DNA from: Pseudomonadales bacterium
GTDB lineage: Bacteria > Pseudomonadota > Gammaproteobacteria > Pseudomonadales > Azotimanducaceae
Length of the DNA: 10,837 nt
Direction: 5' to 3'
Assembly: GCA_007128525.1 (NCBI GenBank)
Contig: SKXG01000369.1
Span: 1 to 10,837, forward strand
The notes under the pieces are model-generated. The model did not search any database. It was given only the letters and a program-made list of their open reading frames with translations, and was not told where the DNA came from. The first letter of the stretch is position 1. The number at the start of each line of letters is the position of its first letter. Made by a program: the position numbers and the translations under genes. This document shows, in pieces, positions 1 to 5,797 of this stretch.

Positions 1-342
1 CACTATGTCCTCGGCCAGCTGGATCACCTGCCAGGGTGGCTGAGACTCCGGACCAACCCCAGGCAGTGCCTGCCCCAGCCACAGCACGCCGAGAATGAAG
101 AAATTCAGCACGAATCCCGTCAGGACCAGAAAGTTGGCGCGGCGCCGCCCGTACAGCTCACTGATCAGGTCGGTACAGAGAAAGGTCAACGGGTAGGGTA
201 GAACACCGACCGCCAGCTGCATCGGCCCAAGCTCTACGAAGCGCGTGATACCAATGACGTTGAGCAGTGTCATCGAGCACAGAAAGAAGCCGGCCAGCAC
301 CAGGAATACGCGCTCGCGGCGCTCCGCAAGTATGGCGTCCAT
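1..342 (-). CDS. VUT family (YhhQ-type) queuosine-precursor transporter, N-terminal part
   Basis: This is the first 114 codons of an inner-membrane protein of the VUT/DUF165 family. E. coli YhhQ, the characterised member, imports the queuosine precursors preQ0 and preQ1. The visible part has a short charged N-terminus (MDAILAERRER), then hydrophobic segments at about residues 12-31, 41-57 and 70-92. The hallmark motif YPLTFLCTDLISELYGRRRA lies at about residues 50-69. The ATG at 342 has GAGG at 350-353, seven bases upstream. The gene follows the SDR gene after 61 nt on the same strand, with a strong hairpin between them, and sits one gene away from a pterin-synthase/QueD homologue, which fits a deazapurine or pterin theme. 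The C-terminal half lies beyond the window. Family assignment is firm; the substrate is inferred from family and neighbours. Confidence 0.88.
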   Translation of the reverse strand, partial: MDAILAERRERVFLVLAGFFLCSMTLLNVIGITRFVELGPMQLAVGVLPYPLTFLCTDLISELYGRRRANFLVLTGFVLNFFILGVLWLGQALPGVGPESQPPWQVIQLAEDIV

Positions 343-385
343 AAATGAGCCTCGAATTTTCTATGTGGTTGTGATGCTGGCGCCA

Positions 386-405
386 GACGCGACAGCAGTC
401 GCGTC
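386..405 (-). other. Intercistronic hairpin overlapping the SDR stop codon
   Basis: A perfect 8-bp stem (GACGCGAC / GTCGCGTC) with a 4-base loop begins within the TGA stop of the SDR gene (404-406). It abuts and shares one base with a 10-bp palindrome, CTGGCGCCAG, at 377-386. No T-run follows on the minus strand, so it is not a standard intrinsic terminator. It may lower read-through into the transporter gene or protect the 3' end of the upstream mRNA. The structure is seen directly; the role is inferred. Confidence 0.5.
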
Positions 406-1099
406 AGCGTTCGATCTGGCCGAGGTTGGCGTGGATCACTGCGCCATTAATCACCGGACGGGTTGCCGCCCAGTATAACGTGTCCGCAATCTCGCCAGGG
501 CTGGCCAGGCGCCCGAATGCCGAGCTGTGACTGGCCTGCTCCAGCACCTCCGCAGGCACGTGTTGTCGCAGCATCTCGGTGTCGGTAAAGCCCGGGCAGA
601 TACAGGCGGTGTGGACATCGCGCCCGGCCAGGTCCTGACAGGTGGCGCGCATCATGCCGATCATTGCATGTTTGCTGACGACATAGCTGAAACGCCCCGG
701 AATGGCCTTCTCGGACAGTGTCGATCCCACATAGAGAATCGATGAGCCTGGCCGCATGTAGGGGATCAGGAAGTAGTTCAGCGTATTGGGTGCAATCAGA
801 TTGACTTCTAGCACCCGGCGCAACTCATTGCTCGGCGTCTCGACTGCACTGTCGTGCTGGAGCTGAGCGGCATTATGAATCAGCGTCAGCGTTTCTGCCT
901 GCTGCAGCAGGGGCAGAAGTTGTTGCGAGATGTTTTCCAGAAAACCTGGCATGCCGAGGTCACAGTTGATGTGTGTGACTGCCGGAATGGCACAGGGCCT
1001 GCGAGAGAGGTTCACAACCGTATAGCCGTTGGTCAGAAAGCGTTCGGCCGTCGACAGGCCAATGCCGCTGCTTGCACCGGTAATGATCAACAGCTTCAT
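404..1099 (-). CDS. Short-chain dehydrogenase/reductase (SDR), probably NADPH-dependent
   Basis: A classical SDR of 231 residues with a Rossmann fold. The cofactor motif TGASSGIG is at 7-14. The usual NNAG is HNAA at 75-78. The catalytic set is N100, S126, Y139 and K143 (YVVSK). Two arginines after beta-2 (SRR, 32-34) suggest NADPH preference. The start is set at the ATG at 1099, not the in-frame ATG at 1111, because GGAGG lies five bases before 1099 and the ATG overlaps the upstream TGA as ATGA. That overlap with the pterin-synthase-like gene implies translational coupling and a shared pathway. SDRs act after pyruvoyl-tetrahydropterin synthase in biopterin synthesis (sepiapterin reductase) and in bacterial pterin reduction (FolM), so a pterin reductase is a reasonable guess. 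The substrate cannot be read from the sequence. Confidence 0.9.
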   Translation of the reverse strand: MKLLIITGASSGIGLSTAERFLTNGYTVVNLSRRPCAIPAVTHINCDLGMPGFLENISQQLLPLLQQAETLTLIHNAAQLQHDSAVETPSNELRRVLEVNLIAPNTLNYFLIPYMRPGSSILYVGSTLSEKAIPGRFSYVVSKHAMIGMMRATCQDLAGRDVHTACICPGFTDTEMLRQHVPAEVLEQASHSSAFGRLASPGEIADTLYWAATRPVINGAVIHANLGQIER

Positions 1100-1683
1100 G
1101 ATTGCCTCCATTCACAGGAAGCCCACTGCCCCGGCCCGGATGAAATACGGATCTGCAGCCGGCTGATGGGCAGTTCGCCGAAGTCGGCATCCGCAGTCAG
1201 CCGGTCAATGAAATAGCGTGCGAACTCCTCCACCGTGGCATTGCGTATCGGCAGCAACATGACGTCACGGCTTAGAAACGGAATTCGCTCATCGGCAAAG
1301 CGTACGATCAGGTACCCGTCATCGCCGTCTGGCTGCTCGAACCCAAGGTGCGGCGACAGCTCCGGCAGCAGCATGCGCTCATCCAGTTCGTTGCAGAGGC
1401 GTTCCAGTTGCGTCTTGATCAGGTTGTAGTCAAAGGCCAGGCCGTCGTCGCCGATAACGGTATCGACGAAACAGCTGACATCGAAATTATGCCCGTGCAG
1501 GTTCTCCCGCTCTGTTGCGGAGAATAGCGTAAAATGCGCGGCCGAAAAGTGCAGATAGTCCTTGGTGATTTCTATGGTGGTCCGGGTTCGAGGATGAGTC
1601 TCGCCGGCCCGGTCGGTACGGCTGCGCATGTCGGTGGTGGCATCAGGCATGATGCTGGCATCGTACCGGGCTTTTCCTGGCAT
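1096..1683 (-). CDS. Divergent 6-pyruvoyl-tetrahydropterin synthase / QueD family (COG0720) protein
   Basis: A COG0720 homologue of 195 residues from the chosen ATG. The fold signature runs from TTIEITKDYLHFSAAHF (about 35-51) through LHGHNF (62-67) and an NATVEEFARYF helix (148-158) to a C-terminal strand at about 175-182. Zinc ligands H50, H63 and H65 are present. The QueD catalytic cysteine of Cx3HGH is absent: the segment reads RENLHGH, leaving E60 in an Ex2HGH arrangement like the PTPS-III group that acts in folate synthesis. The catalytic Asp-His reads D101-E102, and the Glu that anchors the pterin ring near the C-terminus appears replaced (RISSGPG). About 35 extra residues (105-145) separate the two halves. 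The ATG at 1683 was chosen for AGGAG at 1694-1698, though 10 nt spacing is long; GTG 1779, ATG 1650 and ATG 1629 are alternatives, and the domain starts only near residue 35. The gene overlaps the SDR gene by ATGA. Family is clear; the reaction is not. Confidence 0.85.
   Translation of the reverse strand: MPGKARYDASIMPDATTDMRSRTDRAGETHPRTRTTIEITKDYLHFSAAHFTLFSATERENLHGHNFDVSCFVDTVIGDDGLAFDYNLIKTQLERLCNELDERMLLPELSPHLGFEQPDGDDGYLIVRFADERIPFLSRDVMLLPIRNATVEEFARYFIDRLTADADFGELPISRLQIRISSGPGQWASCEWRQS
1105..1109 (-). promoter_or_regulatory. Shine-Dalgarno that fixes the SDR start
   Basis: GGAGG lies five bases upstream of the ATG at 1099 and inside the final codons of the preceding gene. It overlaps the alternative ATG at 1111, which therefore cannot use it. 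This decides the SDR start and supports translational coupling with the upstream gene. Confidence 0.75.
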
Positions 1684-1762
1684 GGGTAGGGCGCTCCTGT
1701 AGCCGTGCTGCTGGACGGAGCTTAGAGCCGAATGGCGGCGCAGAGTTTCGACTGCGTTGGCA

Positions 1763-2164
1763 TCAGTCCTGTTGAACACGGTTCAGGATCAAACCGTAGA
1801 AGCTGTCCTGCCCGTCGCCGCCTGCGTCGCTGGCAAAGTACCAGCCCAGATGCTGATTGCAGTTCTCGCAGCTGGCATAGCGCCAGCGGAAGCCGGGAAA
1901 CCAGGTGTCGGCGGCTGTCGGTGCGCCGGAGATGGCGCAGCCCAGCGCCTGCCGAAAACAGCCGAGGTGAAATGCAAAGCCGTACGGATTGGTGAAGTGG
2001 TGCGTGTGGCTGCCCCCAACCTCGATGCGCTCACGGGCACTGCTGATCACGTGGGAGCACTGGGCGCAATACACGTAGTTGCGGTCCGGTTGATCGCTTT
2101 CCAGTACTTCCCGCAGTTTTGGATCCAAGTCCGCCTGACGCGGTTTGTCGACCACATCGCTCAT
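1763..2164 (-). CDS. Cereblon-type CULT domain protein (single-domain, beta-tent fold)
   Basis: A 133-residue soluble protein that is almost entirely a CULT domain, the thalidomide-binding module of eukaryotic cereblon. Zinc-type cysteine pairs are C33-x2-C36 and C99-x2-C102. The core TWFPGFRWRYASCENCNQHL (87-106) runs into GWYF and supplies W88, W94 and W108, matching the three tryptophans of the cereblon aromatic cage (human W380, W386, W400 in HSWFPGYAW and HIGW). NPYG (59-62) matches NPHG in human cereblon. There is no Lon-like domain, signal peptide or membrane segment. Known bacterial members such as the Magnetospirillum protein MsCI4 are of similar size and bind uridine and thalidomide-like ligands in vitro; their role in bacteria is unknown. 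The ATG at 2164 has a GGGTGGG stretch a few bases upstream. It lies between the acyl-CoA synthetase and pterin genes on the same strand. Confidence 0.88.
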   Translation of the reverse strand: MSDVVDKPRQADLDPKLREVLESDQPDRNYVYCAQCSHVISSARERIEVGGSHTHHFTNPYGFAFHLGCFRQALGCAISGAPTAADTWFPGFRWRYASCENCNQHLGWYFASDAGGDGQDSFYGLILNRVQQD

Positions 2165-2224
2165 AGGCCCACCCTGATCACTGTTCTGGCGTTTTAGACC
2201 GCGCTATGGCCAAACATCTCCCAA

Positions 2225-2246
2225 GGCCTTCCTCGGTGCAAGGGCC
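2225..2246 (-). terminator. Weak hairpin downstream of the acyl-CoA synthetase gene
   Basis: On the minus strand GGCCCTT and AAGGCC can pair with one bulged C around a 9-base loop, starting 16 nt after the synthetase stop. No T-run follows (TTGGGAG), so termination would be weak or factor-dependent. The 97-nt gap 2165-2261 otherwise holds nothing I recognise; I found no convincing promoter for the CULT gene. Confidence 0.25.
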
Positions 2247-2261
2247 TGCCGCACACTGGCA

Positions 2262-3779
2262 TCACTCGATCAGCCGGTGGTAAAGCTTGCCCGTCTCATG
2301 ACGCGGCAGTTCCGCCCGAAATTCGATCTGCCGCGGACACTTGAAGTGGGCCAGTCGTGCTCGGCAGTGCGCCTGCAATCTGGCCACCAGCACCTCATCG
2401 GCAGATATGCCTTCTGCCGGAACCACCAGTGCCCGAACCCGCTGGCCAAACTCCGGGTCGGGAGCAGGAATGACGGCGGCATCCTGCACCGCGCTGTGTT
2501 CCAGCAGGCAGTTCTCGACTTCGGCCGGGTAGACCTTCAGGCCGCCGCTGTTGATCACCTGGCCGGCACGGCCGCTCAGGTACAGGTAACCCGCTTCGTC
2601 AACATGGCCGATGTCACCCAGTGTGGTCCAGCCCGCGGGGTGGCGGCTGGCCGCGGTCTTGGCCGGATCCTTGTAATAGCTGAACGCCGGCCCGCCTTCA
2701 AAGTACACCAGGCCAGTCTCCCCCGCGGGCAGCGGGTTTCCCTGCTCGTCAACGATGTGGATGCGGCCCTGTATCGGCCGGCCGACTGAGCCCGGACGCT
2801 GACGCCACTCTTCCGGGCTGATTGTGGTCTGGCCATTGCCTTCAGTGCCGGAATAGAACTCGTGCAGGATGGGCCCCCACCAGTCGAGCATCGCCGCCTT
2901 CACCGCGATCGGACAAGGTGCCGCCGCATGCAGGGCAAAGCGATGGTCCTGGAAGTTCCAGCCCAGACGCTCGGCTTCCGGCAGGCGCAGCAGGCGTACG
3001 AACATGGTGGGTACCCACTGGCTGTGAGTGATCCGGTGCTGCTCCAGCAGGTTCAGCGTCAGTCGGGGCTCGAATCGCGCCATCACGAGCGCCGTGGCGC
3101 CGACCCGGTGCGCCATGACGTTGTAGCGCAGTGGCGCTGAGTGGTACAGCGGCTGCGTCGACAGATAGCGCATGTCGGCATCGACCGCATGGCGCGCCAT
3201 GCGCTGGCGCAGAAAGTCGGTCACGACGCCGGGTGGGCCACCGGGCGGCGTCTGGCACACGCCTTTGGGCAGGCCGCTGCTGCCGGATGAGTACAGCATT
3301 TCGGCGCCTTCGCTGGCATCGGCGATCCAGCTGGTTGGCTCACCCTGCAGTGCTTTCGACCAGTGTGGCCATTGGCGGCCGGCATCCAGCGAATAGACGA
3401 TCTCTTGAGGAAAGTGGGTGCTTGCTAACTTGGCTTCCTGCGTGGCACTGATGATGAGCAGCCGGGCGTCGCAGTCGCGCAGAATGTGGCCTATTTCGGC
3501 GTGGCCAAATTGCACACTGACCGGCGTATACCAGAGGCCGGCCAGCTGCGCGGCCCAGTACAGCGGCAGCACCTCGGGCCGGTTTTCGCTGAGCACGACC
3601 AGCCCGTCGCCGCGGCGCAACCCGAGCCGGCGCAGCAGCTGGGCGCCGCGGAGGATGGCATCGGCCAGTTCTGCATAGCTCAGGGTGGTCAGGCTGCCAT
3701 CGGCGTGAACAAAGTGCTGCGCCGGGTGATCGGGCCTGCGCTCAGCCTGGAACAGCGGATGCAGGCGCTCCTGGGTCAT
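2262..3779 (-). CDS. AMP-forming acyl-CoA synthetase (ANL superfamily)
   Basis: A 505-residue cytosolic adenylate-forming enzyme expected to convert a carboxylic acid, ATP and CoA to acyl-CoA, AMP and pyrophosphate. Motifs in order: phosphate loop YSSGSSGLPKGV (163-174), WVPTMF (255-260), HAAAPCP (284-290), YSGTEGNG (309-316), TLGDIGHVDEAGYLYLSGR (386-404) with ribose-binding D389 and R404, SGGLKVYPAEVE (411-422), and a C-terminal ETGKLYH with likely catalytic K498. The segment after the P-loop (TPPGGPPG) and the THSQWVPTMF and WWGPILHEFYSGTEGNG stretches resemble a medium/long-chain or aromatic acyl-CoA synthetase subgroup often annotated only generically. The hinge region reads GRAGQ where most relatives have R-x-K-[D/A]; see findings. 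The start at 3779 lies 8 nt after the DUF1820 stop with little Shine-Dalgarno, so coupling to that gene is likely. The acid substrate is unknown. Confidence 0.9.
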   Translation of the reverse strand: MTQERLHPLFQAERRPDHPAQHFVHADGSLTTLSYAELADAILRGAQLLRRLGLRRGDGLVVLSENRPEVLPLYWAAQLAGLWYTPVSVQFGHAEIGHILRDCDARLLIISATQEAKLASTHFPQEIVYSLDAGRQWPHWSKALQGEPTSWIADASEGAEMLYSSGSSGLPKGVCQTPPGGPPGVVTDFLRQRMARHAVDADMRYLSTQPLYHSAPLRYNVMAHRVGATALVMARFEPRLTLNLLEQHRITHSQWVPTMFVRLLRLPEAERLGWNFQDHRFALHAAAPCPIAVKAAMLDWWGPILHEFYSGTEGNGQTTISPEEWRQRPGSVGRPIQGRIHIVDEQGNPLPAGETGLVYFEGGPAFSYYKDPAKTAASRHPAGWTTLGDIGHVDEAGYLYLSGRAGQVINSGGLKVYPAEVENCLLEHSAVQDAAVIPAPDPEFGQRVRALVVPAEGISADEVLVARLQAHCRARLAHFKCPRQIEFRAELPRHETGKLYHRLIE

Positions 3780-3787
3780 GCCGGGAG

Positions 3788-4123
3788 TCAGGTCTTGTTG
3801 TGGTTGCGCGGTACGGGCATTGGGAAGGCCATGACGTTCTCGCCCTTGCCGTCGGTGATCTTCGGCACGCCTTCCTTTTCCACTTCGTCGATGCGGATCA
3901 CAGCGTGCATCGGGATGAAACTGCGCTGGACGCCGTCAAACTCCGCCCGCAGCCGGTCCTCGCTGGGATCGATCACCATCTGACCCTGCTTGCCGAAGAT
4001 GTAGTCTTCCACCTCGATAAAGCCGTACAGGTCGCTCTGGTACAGCTCGTGCGCGTATACCTCGTAGATGTGGCCCTGGTTGTAGAACAATACCCGGTAG
4101 ATGTGCTCTCGATCGTCGCTCAT
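3788..4123 (-). CDS. DUF1820 family protein
   Basis: A 111-residue acidic protein matching the DUF1820 family of gammaproteobacteria, recognised from IYRVLFYNQGHIYEVYAHEL (9-28), an FIEVEDYIFG stretch and a C-terminal KGENVMAFPMPVP. It has no signal peptide, membrane segment or catalytic motif that I can see. In Pseudomonas-type genomes a DUF1820 gene lies next to and divergent from miaB, as here. ATG 4123 follows GGAAGG with a short 3-nt spacer. A sigma70-like promoter lies about 60 nt upstream. The acyl-CoA synthetase gene begins 8 nt after its stop, so the two are probably co-transcribed. Function unknown. Confidence 0.85.
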   Translation of the reverse strand: MSDDREHIYRVLFYNQGHIYEVYAHELYQSDLYGFIEVEDYIFGKQGQMVIDPSEDRLRAEFDGVQRSFIPMHAVIRIDEVEKEGVPKITDGKGENVMAFPMPVPRNHNKT

Positions 4124-4181
4124 GGACCTTCCAGAAGTACGTGGTTGGGCGCAGCCCGGTTTGTGCGGTTGCCATCAGCCC

Positions 4182-4209
4182 TATATAGGTGAGATTCGGC
4201 ACCTTTCAA
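4182..4209 (-). promoter_or_regulatory. Predicted sigma70 promoter for the DUF1820 operon
   Basis: On the minus strand TTGAAA (4204-4209, one mismatch to consensus) is followed by a 16-nt spacer and TATATA (4182-4187). This would start transcription near 4175 and give a leader of about 50 nt before ATG 4123. It is the only credible promoter I see driving the left block. Confidence 0.5.
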
Positions 4210-4270
4210 GGGGTTCCTGAGCGCGGGCGGCCATGTGCCAGCAGCCGGGGCCCGCCTTCAGGGGGGCGCA

Positions 4271-4301
4271 TTGTACGGCATACCACCCTGGTGCGTATAA
4301 T
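4271..4301 (+). promoter_or_regulatory. Predicted miaB promoter
   Basis: A perfect TATAAT at 4296-4301 lies 39 nt before the miaB ATG. The best -35 is a weak TTGTAC at 4271-4276 with a long 19-nt spacer. A GC-rich discriminator (CCGCGCCCC) follows the -10. The -10 is convincing; the -35 is not. With the opposing promoter this forms a compact divergent region, 4124-4340. Confidence 0.5.
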
Positions 4302-4340
4302 CCGCGCCCCAATCCATTGCAGGCAAGCAGGGCAGGCAGC

Positions 4341-5690
4341 ATGTCAGGCAAGGTTTACATCCAGACGCACGGTTGCCAGATGAACGAGTACGACTCGGCC
4401 AAGATGCTGGACGTGCTCCGTGAGGGCGTGGGGCTGACCCCGACGACCGAGCCGGAGGAGGCCGATCTGCTGCTCCTGAACACCTGTTCCATCCGGGAGA
4501 AGGCCCAGGAGAAAGTCTTCCATCAGCTCGGTCGCTGGAAGGCCCTGAAGAAGGCCCGTCCCGGCCTGTTGATTGGTGTGGGCGGCTGTGTGGCCAGTCA
4601 AGAAGGTGAGGCCATTCACCAGCGCGCCCCCTATGTGGATCTGGTCTTTGGTCCGCAGACCTTGCATCGGTTGCCGGCCATGATCGAAGCGCTGCGTGGC
4701 GGACAGCCGGCACCAGTGGTCGACATCAGCTTCCCGGAGATTGAGAAGTTCGACCGGCTGCCGGATCCGCGCGTGGAAGGGCCCAGTGCCTTTGTTTCGG
4801 TGATGGAAGGCTGCAGTAAGTACTGCAGTTTCTGCGTGGTGCCCTACACCCGAGGTGAGGAGATCTCCCGGCCGTTGCCGGATGTGATGCGGGAGGTTGC
4901 CATGCTGGCGCGGCAGGGCGTCCGTGAGATCAATTTCCTGGGGCAGAACGTCAACGCCTACCGCGGCGACATTGACGGCGATACGGCCGATCTGGCCGAG
5001 CTGATCCACTACACCGCCGCTGTGCCTGGTATCGACCGGATTCGCTTTACCACCTCACACCCGGTTGAGTTCTCCGACAGCCTGATTGCGGCCTTTGCCG
5101 AAGTGCCGGAGCTGGTCAGCCATGTCCACCTGCCGGTACAGGCCGGCTCGGACCGCATTCTGGCGGCGATGAAGCGCGGTCACACCGCCCTGGAGTACAA
5201 AGCCAAGATCCGCAAACTGCGCCGGGCGCGTCCGGACATCAGCCTGTCGTCGGATTTCATTATTGGCTTCCCCGGCGAGACCGAAGCCGACTTCGAGGCC
5301 ACCATGGCCCTGATCGAAGAAATCGGCTTTGACCACTCGTTCAGCTTCATTTACAGCGCCCGCCCGGGCACCCCGGCGGCGAACCTGCCGGACGATACCC
5401 CGCTGGACGTCAAGAAGGCCCGCCTGGCCCGTCTGCAGGCTCGAATCCGGGACCAGGCCGATGCCATCAGTCAGCGCATGGTTGGTGGCACCGAGACGGT
5501 GCTGGTCACCGGCCGGTCGTTGCGGGATCCCGGTGAGCTGCAGGGGCGCACCGAGAACAACCGGGTCGTCAATTTCCGCGCCCCGGACCACCTGATCGGT
5601 GAGCTGGTGCCGGTGGCGATCACCGAGGCCATGCCCAACAGTCTGCGCGGACGCTGGGTTGAGACCGGCCCACAGCGAGCCGCAGGCTGA
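4341..5690 (+). CDS. miaB: tRNA-2-methylthio-N6-dimethylallyladenosine synthase (radical SAM methylthiotransferase)
   Basis: MiaB converts i6A to ms2i6A at position 37 of tRNAs reading UNN codons, using SAM and two [4Fe-4S] clusters. The 449-residue protein has the full architecture. The N-terminal UPF0004 domain carries cluster ligands C12 ([11 protein letters not shown]), C49 ([16 protein letters not shown]) and C83 (GVGGC). The radical SAM domain has C158-x3-C162-x2-C165 ([17 protein letters not shown]), LGQNVNAY, and HLPVQAGSD further on. A C-terminal TRAM domain (about 380-446) ends in NSLRGRW. The ATG at 4341 was chosen over the longer in-frame start at 4233 because homology begins at [10 protein letters not shown] and the -10 element sits at 4296-4301, inside the extension. 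Upstream GCAGG is a modest ribosome site. Confidence 0.97.
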   Translation: MSGKVYIQTHGCQMNEYDSAKMLDVLREGVGLTPTTEPEEADLLLLNTCSIREKAQEKVFHQLGRWKALKKARPGLLIGVGGCVASQEGEAIHQRAPYVDLVFGPQTLHRLPAMIEALRGGQPAPVVDISFPEIEKFDRLPDPRVEGPSAFVSVMEGCSKYCSFCVVPYTRGEEISRPLPDVMREVAMLARQGVREINFLGQNVNAYRGDIDGDTADLAELIHYTAAVPGIDRIRFTTSHPVEFSDSLIAAFAEVPELVSHVHLPVQAGSDRILAAMKRGHTALEYKAKIRKLRRARPDISLSSDFIIGFPGETEADFEATMALIEEIGFDHSFSFIYSARPGTPAANLPDDTPLDVKKARLARLQARIRDQADAISQRMVGGTETVLVTGRSLRDPGELQGRTENNRVVNFRAPDHLIGELVPVAITEAMPNSLRGRWVETGPQRAAG

Positions 5691-5700
5691 GGCCTGTGGC
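5679..5700 (+). terminator. Hairpin across the miaB stop codon
   Basis: GCCGCAGGC and GCCTGTGGC form a 9-bp stem with one G-U pair around a 4-base loop that contains the TGA stop. No T-run follows (CCTGTGAAAGG), so it is at best a weak or Rho-assisted terminator or a 3'-end stabiliser. The phoH promoter downstream makes partial termination here plausible. Confidence 0.4.
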
Positions 5701-5740
5701 CCTGTGAAAGGTGCGGCCAGGCCGGCCTTCGCAAGAGGGT

Positions 5741-5768
5741 TTGACAGCGGCCGCCGCGCCTATATGCT
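5741..5768 (+). promoter_or_regulatory. Predicted sigma70 promoter for phoH-ybeY-corC-lnt
   Basis: A perfect TTGACA at 5741-5746, a 16-nt spacer and TATGCT at 5763-5768 (four of six matches). Transcription would start near 5775, only about 23 nt before the proposed phoH start codon. Confidence 0.6.
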
Positions 5769-5797
5769 AGGGGCATATTCATCGACAACGACTGAGT

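Noticed and set aside
1100..1111. Alternative SDR start four codons upstream (ATG 1111)
   Set aside because: It overlaps the GGAGG that serves ATG 1099, and ATG 1099 forms the ATGA overlap.
1757..2197. Plus-strand 146-codon frame opposite the CULT gene
   Set aside because: The minus-strand frame carries the conserved CULT motifs; the plus frame shows none.
2277..3983. Several plus-strand open frames opposite the acyl-CoA synthetase and DUF1820 genes
   Set aside because: They are shadows of conserved minus-strand genes; no family or plausible ribosome sites seen.
4233..4340. Extended miaB start 36 codons upstream
   Set aside because: The extension contains the TATAAT promoter element and has no homology; [13 protein letters not shown] is the normal N-terminus.
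4344..5591. Long open frames antisense to miaB (4344-5009 and 5055-5591)
   Set aside because: The sense strand encodes complete MiaB; the antisense frames show no domain and follow its codon periodicity.
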